From DASUSF01 sp036375275 (GTDB lineage Bacteria; Pseudomonadota; Alphaproteobacteria; Geminicoccales; Geminicoccaceae), in assembly GCA_036375275.1 (NCBI GenBank), contig DASUSF010000067.1, forward strand, positions 1-24,651: a DNA stretch of 24,651 nt, in the 5' to 3' direction. The notes under the pieces are model-generated. The model did not search any database. It saw nothing but the letters and a program-made list of their open reading frames with translations, and had not been told where the DNA came from. Of the stretch, positions 1-7,033 are shown piece by piece. Positions within the stretch are counted from its first letter, which is position 1. Every line of letters starts with the position of its first letter. The position numbers and the translations under genes were made by a program.

Positions 1-1352
1 CCGCCGGCGATCTCGTAGCCCATGCAGGAGAAGCCGAACTCGCAGTCGAAGGTGCCGACCGACTTCGCCTTCCAGTTCTTGCACAGCTCGCCCGGCAGCC
101 CGCCGGCGGCGGTGAGGGCGAGATCGGTCGGGTCGCAGACCCGGTTGATCGCGCCGACCACGTGGGCGTAGGTCGGAAGCTCGGCGTTGGTCGGTCCGCT
201 CCGCTGGTCGACCACCTCGTTCCATTCCCGGTAGACCCGGCCCGCCCGCTCCAGCCAGCCGGCCGGCGCCTGCCAGGCCGGCAGCGCCGCGGACAGCTCG
301 ACCAGGCCCGCCCGCGCGTCCCCGACCACCGGCACCGCCCGGTGCTTGGTCGCGTCGAACCGCGCCGCGTTGAGCGCGATCAGACGGACGTTCGGGTCCT
401 GGAACACGGTCCAGGAGCCGGTGGTGAAGTCCTGGAGGCGGGTGCCGACCGCGAGCACGACGTCGGCCTCTGCCGCCAGAGCGTTCGCCGAGCTGGAGCC
501 GATTACGCCGAGCGGCCCGGCGTTGTTCGGATGCTCGTGAGGCAGCACCGCCCGGCCGGCGATGGTCTCGACGACGGGGATCCGGTGGGTCTCGGCGAAG
601 TTTCGGAGATCCTCGGTCGCCAGCGAATAGTGGACGCCGCCGCCGGCGACGATCAGCGGCTTCTCGGCCTTCCTGAGGATCGCCGCCGCCTCGACCAGCT
701 GCTCGACGTCGGGGCGCGGGCGCGGCACCCGCCAGACGGTCGGCTCGAAGAAGGCTTCCGGATAGTCGTACGCGGCCGCCTGGGTGTCCTGGGCGAGGCC
801 GAGGAAGGCGGGGCCACAGTCGGCGGGGTCGAGCATGGTCGCGACCGCCTGCGGCAGCGAGGCGACGATCTGCTCCGGATGGACGATCCGGTCCCAGTAG
901 CGGGTCACTGCCTTGAACGCGTCGTTGACCGTCATGGTCGGGTCGTGGAAGTGCTCGACCTGCTGGAGCACCGGATCGGGCACGCGGTTCGCGAAGGTGT
1001 CGCCGGCGAGCAGCAGGATCGGCAGGCGGTTCGCCATCGCGACGCCGGCCGCCGTGACCAGGTTCATCGCGCCAGGGCCGATCGAGCTGGCCGCGACCAT
1101 GATCTGTCGGCGCCGCTTCGCCTTGGCGTAGGCGATCCCGGCGAGCGCCATCGACTGCTCGTTCTGGCCGCGCCAGGTCGGCAGCTGGTCCTGAGCCGCT
1201 TCCAGCGCCTCGCCGAGGCAGGTGACGTTGCCGTGGCCGAAGATCGCGAACACGCCCGCGAACAGCGGCACGGTCTCGTCCCCGATCACCGTCTTCTGCG
1301 CCGCCAGGTACTTGACCAGCGCCTGGGCCATGGTCAGCCGGACCGTCGCCAT
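1..1352 (-). CDS. iolD: 3D-(3,5/4)-trihydroxycyclohexane-1,2-dione hydrolase IolD (5' part only)
   Basis: A thiamine-diphosphate enzyme of myo-inositol catabolism that opens the ring of trihydroxycyclohexane-1,2-dione to give 5-deoxy-glucuronate in the cytosol. 450 codons are visible and the window edge removes the C-terminal TPP-binding part; the family is usually about 610-640 residues. The N-terminus carries the IolD signature VPLFAGVFAIFGHGN (residues 28-42), and the catalytic glutamate is E65 in RGQNEQSM. Further IolD-like blocks are SSIGPGAMN, PDPVLQQVEHF, RYWDRI, GTRLQDFTTGSW and, at the edge, MGYEIAGG, which precedes the cofactor motif in the family. The start at 1352 has a GGAGA sequence just upstream. 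It lies 61 bases behind the hydroxyacid dehydrogenase gene on the same strand, so the two are probably cotranscribed. No other iol gene is visible. A related TPP enzyme with another substrate is possible but less likely. Confidence 0.88.
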   Translation of the reverse strand, partial: MATVRLTMAQALVKYLAAQKTVIGDETVPLFAGVFAIFGHGNVTCLGEALEAAQDQLPTWRGQNEQSMALAGIAYAKAKRRRQIMVAASSIGPGAMNLVTAAGVAMANRLPILLLAGDTFANRVPDPVLQQVEHFHDPTMTVNDAFKAVTRYWDRIVHPEQIVASLPQAVATMLDPADCGPAFLGLAQDTQAAAYDYPEAFFEPTVWRVPRPRPDVEQLVEAAAILRKAEKPLIVAGGGVHYSLATEDLRNFAETHRIPVVETIAGRAVLPHEHPNNAGPLGVIGSSSANALAAEADVVLAVGTRLQDFTTGSWTVFQDPNVRLIALNAARFDATKHRAVPVVGDARAGLVELSAALPAWQAPAGWLERAGRVYREWNEVVDQRSGPTNAELPTYAHVVGAINRVCDPTDLALTAAGGLPGELCKNWKAKSVGTFDCEFGFSCMGYEIAG

Positions 1353-1413
1353 CGTCGTCTCCCATTCTCGCCCGCGCATCTGCCGCGCGCGTCGGGTCCT
1401 GCGCCGATCGCGG

Positions 1414-2391
1414 CTAGCGGCGCCGCAGGACCTCCGGGTTCACAACCATCTCTGGATCGACCCGGCCGTCAAGGGCGGCGAGGGTATTCCGCGCCACCGC
1501 CACCGCCATCCGGATCCCGGCTTCGCGGCTCGGGCCGGCGGCGTGCGGGCTGAGGACGACGTTGTCGAGCGCGAACAGCGGGTGATCCCTGGGCGGGGGC
1601 TCCTCGGCAAAGACGTCGAGCCCGGCGCCGGCGAGCCGGCCATTCCGGAGCGCGTCCGCGAGCGCCGCCTCGTCAACGATGCCGCCCCGCGCGGTGTTGA
1701 TCAGGATGGCGTGCGCCGGGAGCAGCGCGAGCTCGTCCGCGCCGATCATGCCCCGGGTCTCGGAGGTCAGCGGGGTGTGCAGCGTCAGCACGTCGATCCC
1801 GCCGAGCCCGCCCCGGAGGTCCTGCACTTGTCCATAGCCGGCGCGCCCGATCACCTCCGGGTCGACGTAGGGGTCGTACACGTCGACCTCCATGCCGAGC
1901 GCCTCGGCGCGCCGCGCGACCTGCCGGCCGATCCGTCCGAAGCCGACGATCAGCAGCCGCTTGCCGGCGAGCTCGAAGCGGGGCAGGCGCTGCTTGATCG
2001 TCCAGTCCCCGGACCGGGTGGCCCGGTCGTACGGCAGCACCTGGTTGGAGAGGGCGAGCATCAGGCCGAGGGCATGCTCGGCGACCGCCACCGCGTTGGC
2101 GGCGGCGGTGATGGTGACGACGATGCCTCGCCGGCTGCAGGCCAGGACGTCGACGTTGTCGTAGCCGACCCCGTGGCGGGAGACGACCTTCAGCCTCTCC
2201 GCCTGCTCGATGACGCGCGCCGGCAGCTTCGCCACCCTGAGCGTGACCGCGTCCGCGTCCCGGATCGCGGCGGTGATCGCCGCCTCGTCGGTGGTGTCGA
2301 TGACCTCGAGCCGGACGTCGTCCCGCGCCTCGAGGATGCGCATGCCTTCCTCGTGGAACGGCTGGATCACCAGGACCTTGTACGTGTTCAT
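1414..2391 (-). CDS. D-isomer-specific 2-hydroxyacid dehydrogenase (NAD-dependent)
   Basis: A 325-residue member of the D-2-hydroxyacid dehydrogenase family, which reversibly oxidises a 2-hydroxyacid to a 2-ketoacid with NAD(P). It shows the N-terminal substrate domain with RHGVGYDNVD (72-81), the Rossmann motif GFGRIG (150-155), and the catalytic triad R235 (INTARGG), E264 (FAEEP) and H283 (SPHAAGPS). Length is typical of phosphoglycerate dehydrogenase-like short forms without a C-terminal ACT domain. The start at 2391 has a strong GGGAGG six bases upstream. It is the first gene of a leftward pair with iolD, so its substrate may be a carbohydrate-derived acid, but this is inference from context. 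The exact substrate cannot be read from sequence; glyoxylate/hydroxypyruvate reductase or a 3-phosphoglycerate dehydrogenase-like enzyme are alternatives. Confidence 0.93.
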   Translation of the reverse strand: MNTYKVLVIQPFHEEGMRILEARDDVRLEVIDTTDEAAITAAIRDADAVTLRVAKLPARVIEQAERLKVVSRHGVGYDNVDVLACSRRGIVVTITAAANAVAVAEHALGLMLALSNQVLPYDRATRSGDWTIKQRLPRFELAGKRLLIVGFGRIGRQVARRAEALGMEVDVYDPYVDPEVIGRAGYGQVQDLRGGLGGIDVLTLHTPLTSETRGMIGADELALLPAHAILINTARGGIVDEAALADALRNGRLAGAGLDVFAEEPPPRDHPLFALDNVVLSPHAAGPSREAGIRMAVAVARNTLAALDGRVDPEMVVNPEVLRRR

Positions 2392-2414
2392 CCGGGGCCT
2401 CCCTTGGCGGGCGC

Positions 2415-2442
2415 ATCATGCCGGAACCGGGACCGGGAACAA
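2415..2442 (-). promoter_or_regulatory. Putative sigma70-type promoter for the hydroxyacid dehydrogenase-iolD pair
   Basis: Reading leftward, a -35-like TTGTTC (2442-2437), a 16-base spacer and a -10-like CATGAT (2420-2415) lie just upstream of the gene starting at 2391. The match is moderate: three of six bases in the -35 and four of six in the -10. The predicted transcript start near 2408 would leave a short leader containing the GGGAGG ribosome binding site. The -35 box overlaps the left arm of the inverted repeat at 2439-2456. Confidence 0.4.
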
Positions 2443-2456
2443 CCCCGTCGGGTTGT
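2439..2456. promoter_or_regulatory. Perfect inverted repeat, candidate operator between divergent promoters
   Basis: ACAACCC (2439-2445), a four-base CGTC loop, and GGGTTGT (2450-2456) form a perfect 7-base inverted repeat. It lies in the 124-base gap between the leftward hydroxyacid dehydrogenase gene and the rightward molybdenum hydroxylase gene. Its arms overlap the predicted -35 boxes on both sides, the usual place for a repressor of divergent genes. No regulator gene is adjacent in the window. The repeat could also act as a small RNA hairpin or be chance. Confidence 0.45.
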
Positions 2457-2481
2457 CGCCACGTCCTTGCCCGCCTAGGTT
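2453..2481 (+). promoter_or_regulatory. Putative sigma70-type promoter for the molybdenum hydroxylase-ridA-dadA set
   Basis: TTGTCG (2453-2458), a 17-base spacer and TAGGTT (2476-2481) fit a sigma70-type promoter. A transcript would start near 2488, about 28 bases before the ATG at 2516, with the GGGGGG ribosome binding site at 2505-2510 inside the leader. The -35 box overlaps the right arm of the inverted repeat at 2439-2456. Confidence 0.45.
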
Positions 2482-2515
2482 CCTGCCCCGACGCCAGCGC
2501 GGGTGGGGGGAACTC

Positions 2516-4831
2516 ATGCAGAAGTACGGCATCGGCCAGCCGATGCGCCGGATCGAGGACCAGCGCTTTCTGACCGGACGGGGCAGCTACGCGGACGACG
2601 TCGTCCCGGAGGGCGCGCTGCACGGCTTCGTCCTCCGCTCGCCGCTCGCCCACGCCCGGATCACCTCGCTCGACGTCGAGGCCGCGCGGGCGGCGCCCGG
2701 GGTGGCGCTGGTCCTCACCGGGCACGAGATCCGGCGCGCCGGGCTGAAGCCGATCCCGTGCATGGCCGAGATGAAGGGGCCGGACGGCGAGGACCTGATC
2801 ACCCGGCCGGAGCGCTGGCCGCTGCAGACCGAGGCGGTGCGCCACATCGGCGACGGGGTCGCGTTCGTCGTAGCGGGCACGCTCGCGCAGGCGAGGGACG
2901 CGGCCGAGCTGGTCGAGGTCGACTACGAGCCGCTGCCGGCGGTCGTGGAGGTCGACGAGGCGCTGGCCGAAGGCGCGCCGCAGATCTGGGCCGAGGGCCC
3001 CGGCAACCAAGTGTTCGCGTTCCAGACCGGAGACGCCGAGGCGGTCCGCACGGCGTTCGCGCGCGCCGCGCACGTGGTCGAGGTCGACCTCGTCAACAAC
3101 CGGGTCATGCCGACCCCGATCGAGCCGCGGGCGTGCGTCGCCAGCTACGATCCGGAGGCGGACCATCTGACCCTCCGCTTCTCCGGTCAGGCGGTGCACG
3201 GGCTGCAGCAGCAGCTCGCAACCCGGATCTTCGGCATTCCCAAGGACAAGCTCCGCCTGATCGCGCCGGACGTCGGCGGCGGCTTCGGCATGAAGAACTT
3301 CATGTACCCGGAGTGGGTGCTGAGCCTGTTCGCGGCGCGCGAGCTCGGCCGCGCGGTGCGCTGGGTTGCGGAGCGGAGCGAGGACTTCGTCTCCGACACC
3401 CAGGCGCGGGACCAGCGGAGCCGGGTCGCGCTCGCCCTGGACGAGGAGCACCGCTTCCTGGCGCTCCGGGTCGAGAGCCGGGCGAACCTCGGCGCCTACC
3501 TCTCGACCAACGGCCCGATGATCCCGACCCGGCCGTCGGCGATCGTGATGGGCGGCTGCTACCGGATCCCGGCGATCGACTTCCGGGTCACGGGCGCGTT
3601 CACCAACACCGTGCCGACCGACGCCTACCGCGGCGCCGGGCGGCCCGAGGCAGCCTACATCATCGAGCGGCTGGTCGACCGGGCGGCGGCGGAGCTCGGA
3701 GTCGATCCGGCGGAGCTCCGGCGGAAGAACTTCATCGCGCCGGCGGACATGCCGTACCGGACCGCGCTCGGCCAGACGCTGGATTCGGCCGAGTTCGCGA
3801 ACACCATGGCGCTGGCCCTCGAGAAGGCGGACCGGGCCGGCTTCGAGGTCCGGCGCGAGGACGCGCGGGCCCGGGGACGGCTTCGCGGGCTCGGGCTCGC
3901 GAGCTACTACGAGGCGACCCTCGGCATCCCCGAGGAGGCGGCCGAGCTCCGGTTCGAGGCCGACGGCATGGTCTCGATGGTGGTCGGCACGCAGTCGAAC
4001 GGGCAGGGGCTCGAGACCGGCTTCGCCCAGATCGTCGGCGAGGTCCTGGGCCTCCCGCCCGAGCGGGTGCGTCTGGTGCAGGGGGACACCGCCCTGGTCC
4101 CGACCGGAGGCGGCCACGGCGGCTCGCGCTCGACCCAGCTCGGCGGCAGCGCGCTCTTCCGCGCTTCCGAGGCGGTGCGCGAGAAGGCGCGCGAGCTCGC
4201 GGCCGAGGACCTCGAAGTCGCGGCGCAGGATCTGGCCTTCGAGGACGGCACGTTCCGGGTGGTCGGCACCGACCGCGAGGTCGGGCTCCTGGACCTCGCG
4301 GCCAGGCACCGCCCGAACGGCGCGTCGGTGCTCGACGCGCGGGCCGAGTACACCCGGGAGTCCTTCACCTTCCCGAACGGCTGCCACGTCTGCGAGGTCG
4401 AGGTCGATCCCGAGACCGGGAGCGTCGAGGTGGTCCGCTACACCGTCGCCGACGACTTCGGCCGGGTGATCAACCCGCTCCTGGTCGAGGGCCAGGTCCA
4501 CGGCGGGATCGCCCAGGGGATCGGCCAGGCGATGCTGGAGTGGACCGTGTACGAGGACGGCTCGGGTCAGCTCCTGACCGGCTCGCTGATGGACTACGCC
4601 CTGCCGCGGGCCACCGACATGCCGTGGATCGACTTCCACCTGAACGAGGTCCCGGCGACCAACAACCCGCTCGGGGTCAAGGGCTGCGGCGAGGCCGGCT
4701 GCGTCGGCGCGCTGCCGGCGTTCGTCAACGGGGTCCTCGACGCGCTCCGCCCGCTCGGGGTCGAGAGCATCGACATGCCGATCACGCGCGAGAAGGTCTG
4801 GCGCCTGATCGACCGGCGGCGCGCCGCCTGA
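2516..4831 (+). CDS. Molybdopterin-binding large subunit of a xanthine dehydrogenase/CO dehydrogenase-type hydroxylase
   Basis: A 771-residue catalytic subunit of the molybdenum hydroxylase family, which hydroxylates a carbon centre using water at a molybdenum-cytosine-dinucleotide cofactor. The N-terminal a/b hammerhead domain starts with GIGQPMRRIEDQRFLTG. Molybdenum-cofactor contacts include DVGGGFGMKN (252-261), DAYRGAGRPE (from 369) and TQSNGQGLETG; the catalytic base is E726 in KGCGEAG. The AYRGAGR loop is the form II / generic hydroxylase type, not the AYRCSFR loop of true aerobic CO dehydrogenase, so CO is an unlikely substrate. The ATG at 2516 follows a GGGGGG stretch by five bases; the open frame runs further upstream, but without similarity. 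Partner FAD and 2Fe-2S subunits normally flank this subunit; neither is in the window. The downstream neighbours are ridA and a dadA-like gene. The substrate is unknown. Confidence 0.93.
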   Translation: MQKYGIGQPMRRIEDQRFLTGRGSYADDVVPEGALHGFVLRSPLAHARITSLDVEAARAAPGVALVLTGHEIRRAGLKPIPCMAEMKGPDGEDLITRPERWPLQTEAVRHIGDGVAFVVAGTLAQARDAAELVEVDYEPLPAVVEVDEALAEGAPQIWAEGPGNQVFAFQTGDAEAVRTAFARAAHVVEVDLVNNRVMPTPIEPRACVASYDPEADHLTLRFSGQAVHGLQQQLATRIFGIPKDKLRLIAPDVGGGFGMKNFMYPEWVLSLFAARELGRAVRWVAERSEDFVSDTQARDQRSRVALALDEEHRFLALRVESRANLGAYLSTNGPMIPTRPSAIVMGGCYRIPAIDFRVTGAFTNTVPTDAYRGAGRPEAAYIIERLVDRAAAELGVDPAELRRKNFIAPADMPYRTALGQTLDSAEFANTMALALEKADRAGFEVRREDARARGRLRGLGLASYYEATLGIPEEAAELRFEADGMVSMVVGTQSNGQGLETGFAQIVGEVLGLPPERVRLVQGDTALVPTGGGHGGSRSTQLGGSALFRASEAVREKARELAAEDLEVAAQDLAFEDGTFRVVGTDREVGLLDLAARHRPNGASVLDARAEYTRESFTFPNGCHVCEVEVDPETGSVEVVRYTVADDFGRVINPLLVEGQVHGGIAQGIGQAMLEWTVYEDGSGQLLTGSLMDYALPRATDMPWIDFHLNEVPATNNPLGVKGCGEAGCVGALPAFVNGVLDALRPLGVESIDMPITREKVWRLIDRRRAA

Positions 4832-4901
4832 CCGCTTCCAAGCGAGCGGCCGGGAGAGTAGGCTTCCGGCCAAGCAAGCAACGCCAGCGGAGGGAAACGG
4901 G

Positions 4902-5255
4902 ATGAGCATCGAGCGGCTGCACACCGGCGAGCGGATGAGCCAGGCCGTGGTTCACGGCGACACCGTCTATCTCGCCGGGCAGGTGGCGCAGAACGCCGCC
5001 GGACAGTCGGTCAGCGCCCAGACCAGGGACATCCTCGAGACCATCGACAGGCTGCTCGCCGAGGCCGGGACCGACAAGTCGAAGCTGCTCTCGGCCAACA
5101 TCTGGCTCAGCGACATTTCGACCTTCAACGAGATGAACCAGGTGTGGGACGCCTGGGTCGCCCGCGGCAGCACGCCGGCGCGCGCGTGCGTCGAGAGCAA
5201 GCTGGCGGCGCCGCAGTTCACGGTCGAGATCATGGTCGTCGCCGCCCGGGGCTGA
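4902..5255 (+). CDS. RidA family protein (YjgF/YER057c/UK114), enamine/imine deaminase-like
   Basis: A 117-residue RidA-fold protein. The archetype hydrolyses reactive 2-aminoacrylate and other enamine/imine intermediates to ketoacids and ammonia in the cytosol. Family blocks are TVYLAGQVA near residue 26, the QTRDILETIDRLL helix, and PARACVE, whose R94 corresponds to the substrate-carboxylate-binding arginine of active RidA proteins. The C-terminal AAPQFTVEIMVVAA ends the beta sheet. It resembles the shorter YoaB-like branch more than canonical RidA, from memory. The ATG at 4902 is preceded by GGAGGGAAA. It lies 70 bases behind the molybdenum hydroxylase and 49 bases before the D-amino acid dehydrogenase. 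The latter makes imino acids, a natural RidA substrate, so a joint role is likely. Activity itself is inferred. Confidence 0.92.
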   Translation: MSIERLHTGERMSQAVVHGDTVYLAGQVAQNAAGQSVSAQTRDILETIDRLLAEAGTDKSKLLSANIWLSDISTFNEMNQVWDAWVARGSTPARACVESKLAAPQFTVEIMVVAARG

Positions 5256-5304
5256 GCCCGCCCGCCCCGGCGCACCTCGCCCGCCGCACCTCGGAGAAGA
5301 CGAG

Positions 5305-6552
5305 ATGCACGTCATGGTGCTCGGCGCGGGCGTGATCGGCGTCGCGACCGCATTCGAGCTGCTCGAGGACGGGCACGAGGTCACGGTGGTGGAGCGGCAG
5401 CCGGGCGCCGGCCGCGAGACCAGCTTCGCCAACGCCGGCCTGATCGCGCCGGGCCATGCGCTCGCCTGGGGATCGCCCCGCGCGCCCCGCATGATGCTCC
5501 GCTCGCTGTTCCGGGACGGCCAGCCGATTCGGTTCAGGCCGAGCCGGGATCCGGCGCTCTGGCGCTGGTCCTGGAAGTTCCTCCGCCAGTGCACCACGGC
5601 CCGGGCCCGGGCCAACACGATCCGCAAGCACGCGCTCTGCAGGTACGGCCAGGCGCGGCTCCAGGAGGTGTCCGCCCGCACCCGGCTGTCGTACGACAGC
5701 GAGCGGAAGGGGCTGCTCTACCTCTATCGCACCCAGGAGAGCCTCGACCGGGCGTCCGCCAACCTCGAGATCATCCGGGAGCAGGGCCACGACCTCGAGG
5801 TGATCGACCGCGAGCGGGTCGCCGAGATCGACCCGTCGCTCGCCCAAAGCAGGGACAAGGTGGCGGGCGGCGTGTTCTGCGCGACCGACGAGAGCGGCGA
5901 TGCGCACGCGTTCACGGTCGGGCTCGCCCGGCTGTGCGCCGAGCGTGGCGCCACCTTCCGCTACGGGACCACCATCGGCGCGGTGGAGCGGACCGGCGAG
6001 CGGATCACCGGCATCCTGACCGAGGCGGGCGAGCGGCTGGAGGCGGACGCCTACGTCCTCGCGCTCGGCAGCTACAGCCCGCTGATCGCCCGGCAGATCG
6101 GCGAGGAGCTCAGCGTCTACCCGGTCAAGGGCTACTCGGCGACGGTGCCGGTCGACGGCGCCAACGCGCCGCCGACCCTCGGCGGGATCGACGAGGACAA
6201 CCACACCGCCTACGTCCGCCTCGGCGACCGGGTCCGGATGACCTCGATCGCGGAGTTCGCGGGCTACGACCTCAGCCACACGCCGAAGGACTTCGAGCGC
6301 ATCATCGGCGGCGTCCGCGAGCTGTTCCCGGCCGGCGGCGACTACGACCGGCCGACCTACTGGGCGTGCCTCCGCCCGATGACCCCGGAGGGCACGCCGG
6401 TGCTCGACCGCGGCCGCTGCTCCAACCTCTGGTACAACACCGGCCACGGCCATATGGGCTGGACCATGGCGTGCGGCGCGGCACGGATCACCGCCGACCT
6501 GATCAAGGGGGCGCGGCCCGAGATTCCGCTCGACGGCATGACGCTCCGCTGA
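5305..6552 (+). CDS. D-amino acid dehydrogenase-like FAD-dependent oxidoreductase (DadA family)
   Basis: A 415-residue DAO-fold flavoenzyme of the DadA type. It would oxidise D-amino acids to imino acids, which hydrolyse to ketoacids and ammonia, passing electrons to the respiratory quinone pool at the inner membrane. The N-terminal FAD dinucleotide motif is GAGVIG (7-12), followed by TSFANAGLIAPGHALAW, the segment typical of DadA. Later blocks are YPVKGYSATVP, RPMTPEGTPVLDR and the C-terminal FAD-contacting NTGHGHMGWTMACGAA. Length matches the family (about 415-430). The ATG at 5305 follows GGAGAAG. It is the last gene of a rightward set after the hydroxylase and ridA. The true substrate may be another amino or imino acid, and no alanine racemase gene is nearby. 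Confidence 0.92.
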   Translation: MHVMVLGAGVIGVATAFELLEDGHEVTVVERQPGAGRETSFANAGLIAPGHALAWGSPRAPRMMLRSLFRDGQPIRFRPSRDPALWRWSWKFLRQCTTARARANTIRKHALCRYGQARLQEVSARTRLSYDSERKGLLYLYRTQESLDRASANLEIIREQGHDLEVIDRERVAEIDPSLAQSRDKVAGGVFCATDESGDAHAFTVGLARLCAERGATFRYGTTIGAVERTGERITGILTEAGERLEADAYVLALGSYSPLIARQIGEELSVYPVKGYSATVPVDGANAPPTLGGIDEDNHTAYVRLGDRVRMTSIAEFAGYDLSHTPKDFERIIGGVRELFPAGGDYDRPTYWACLRPMTPEGTPVLDRGRCSNLWYNTGHGHMGWTMACGAARITADLIKGARPEIPLDGMTLR

Positions 6553-6589
6553 CCGGGCCGATTATCTCTGGCCTGCGGGCGCTCTCGAA

Positions 6590-6952
6590 TCAACGATAGA
6601 TCTGGAGTCCAGTCCCGTAGGGGTTGTTCGGGCTATCCTGACGGTACCGGCTGCCCAAGCCGTAGGGATTGTTGACGCTATCGGGACTGTAGACGGAGCC
6701 GTAGCGCCCGTAAGGATTAGCTACTGAATTGGGGTCGTATTCGTTCGTGTTTAAGTTGCCCCGAAAATTGCCCGCATCGTCATACAGCCGCGGACTGTTA
6801 GAGTCGTTCCCATAAGAATTCGAAAATGTGCCAGGAGGTTGTAAAGGGGCCGGAGGCAGGCTTCTGTTCGCTGTCCAATTGCCAAGATACTCTTGCGCGC
6901 TACCTTCTACCGGGATCGCGAGCAGGACGACAACAAAAAGGAGCGTTCGCAT
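6590..6952 (-). CDS. Short secreted protein with NPYG repeats, function unknown
   Basis: A 120-residue protein of unknown function. Residues 1-19 form a signal peptide (MRTLLFVVVLLAIPVEGSA) with cleavage probably at SA/QEY. The mature part is rich in N, S, P, Y and G and ends in three 11-residue units: YDPNSVANPYG (72-82), YSPDSVNNPYG (88-98) and YRQDSPNNPYG (103-113), spaced 15-16 residues apart. I recall similar short repeat proteins scattered through Proteobacteria, all uncharacterised. The start at 6952 is chosen because GAGGAGG lies just upstream; an in-frame start at 6997 would give 135 residues and bury the signal peptide. The gene is much lower in G+C than its neighbours (127 of 240 bases over 6661-6900), which suggests transfer or different selection. 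It lies downstream of map on the same strand and converges on the dadA-like gene. Confidence 0.75.
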   Translation of the reverse strand: MRTLLFVVVLLAIPVEGSAQEYLGNWTANRSLPPAPLQPPGTFSNSYGNDSNSPRLYDDAGNFRGNLNTNEYDPNSVANPYGRYGSVYSPDSVNNPYGLGSRYRQDSPNNPYGTGLQIYR

Positions 6953-6968
6953 ACGATAGCCTCCTCGT

Positions 6969-6985
6969 CCATGTTCAACCCATGG
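6969..6985. repeat. Small inverted repeat in the leader of the NPYG-repeat gene
   Basis: CCATG (6969-6973) and CATGG (6981-6985), separated by seven bases, are perfect inverted arms just upstream of the ribosome binding site of the gene starting at 6952. They could form a weak hairpin in the leader. With only five base pairs the signal is slight. The 81-base gap 6953-7033 around it is also AT-richer than the surroundings. Confidence 0.25.
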
Positions 6986-7033
6986 TATAAGCGCCACAAC
7001 CTAAGGAGTCCTGAACATTTTGGGCAGCAGAGC

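Noticed and set aside
162..1553. A 463-codon plus-strand open frame opposite iolD
   Set aside because: The minus strand reads as a clear IolD protein with catalytic E65; the plus-strand product has no family features.
2210..2515. Upstream extension of the molybdenum hydroxylase frame to 2210
   Set aside because: It runs antisense through the start of the hydroxyacid dehydrogenase and the promoter region; similarity and a ribosome binding site place the start at 2516.
2516..4831. Aerobic carbon monoxide dehydrogenase
   Set aside because: The active-site loop reads AYRGAGR rather than the AYRCSFR of true CO dehydrogenases, and the medium and small subunits are absent.
1673..4924. A 1083-codon minus-strand open frame opposite the molybdenum hydroxylase
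   Set aside because: It shows no recognisable motif, low-complexity composition and no ribosome binding site; it is an antisense shadow that also runs out of frame into the hydroxyacid dehydrogenase gene.
6553..6589. GGCC...GGCC as a terminator between the dadA-like and NPYG-repeat genes
   Set aside because: Only a four-base stem with no T-run on either strand.
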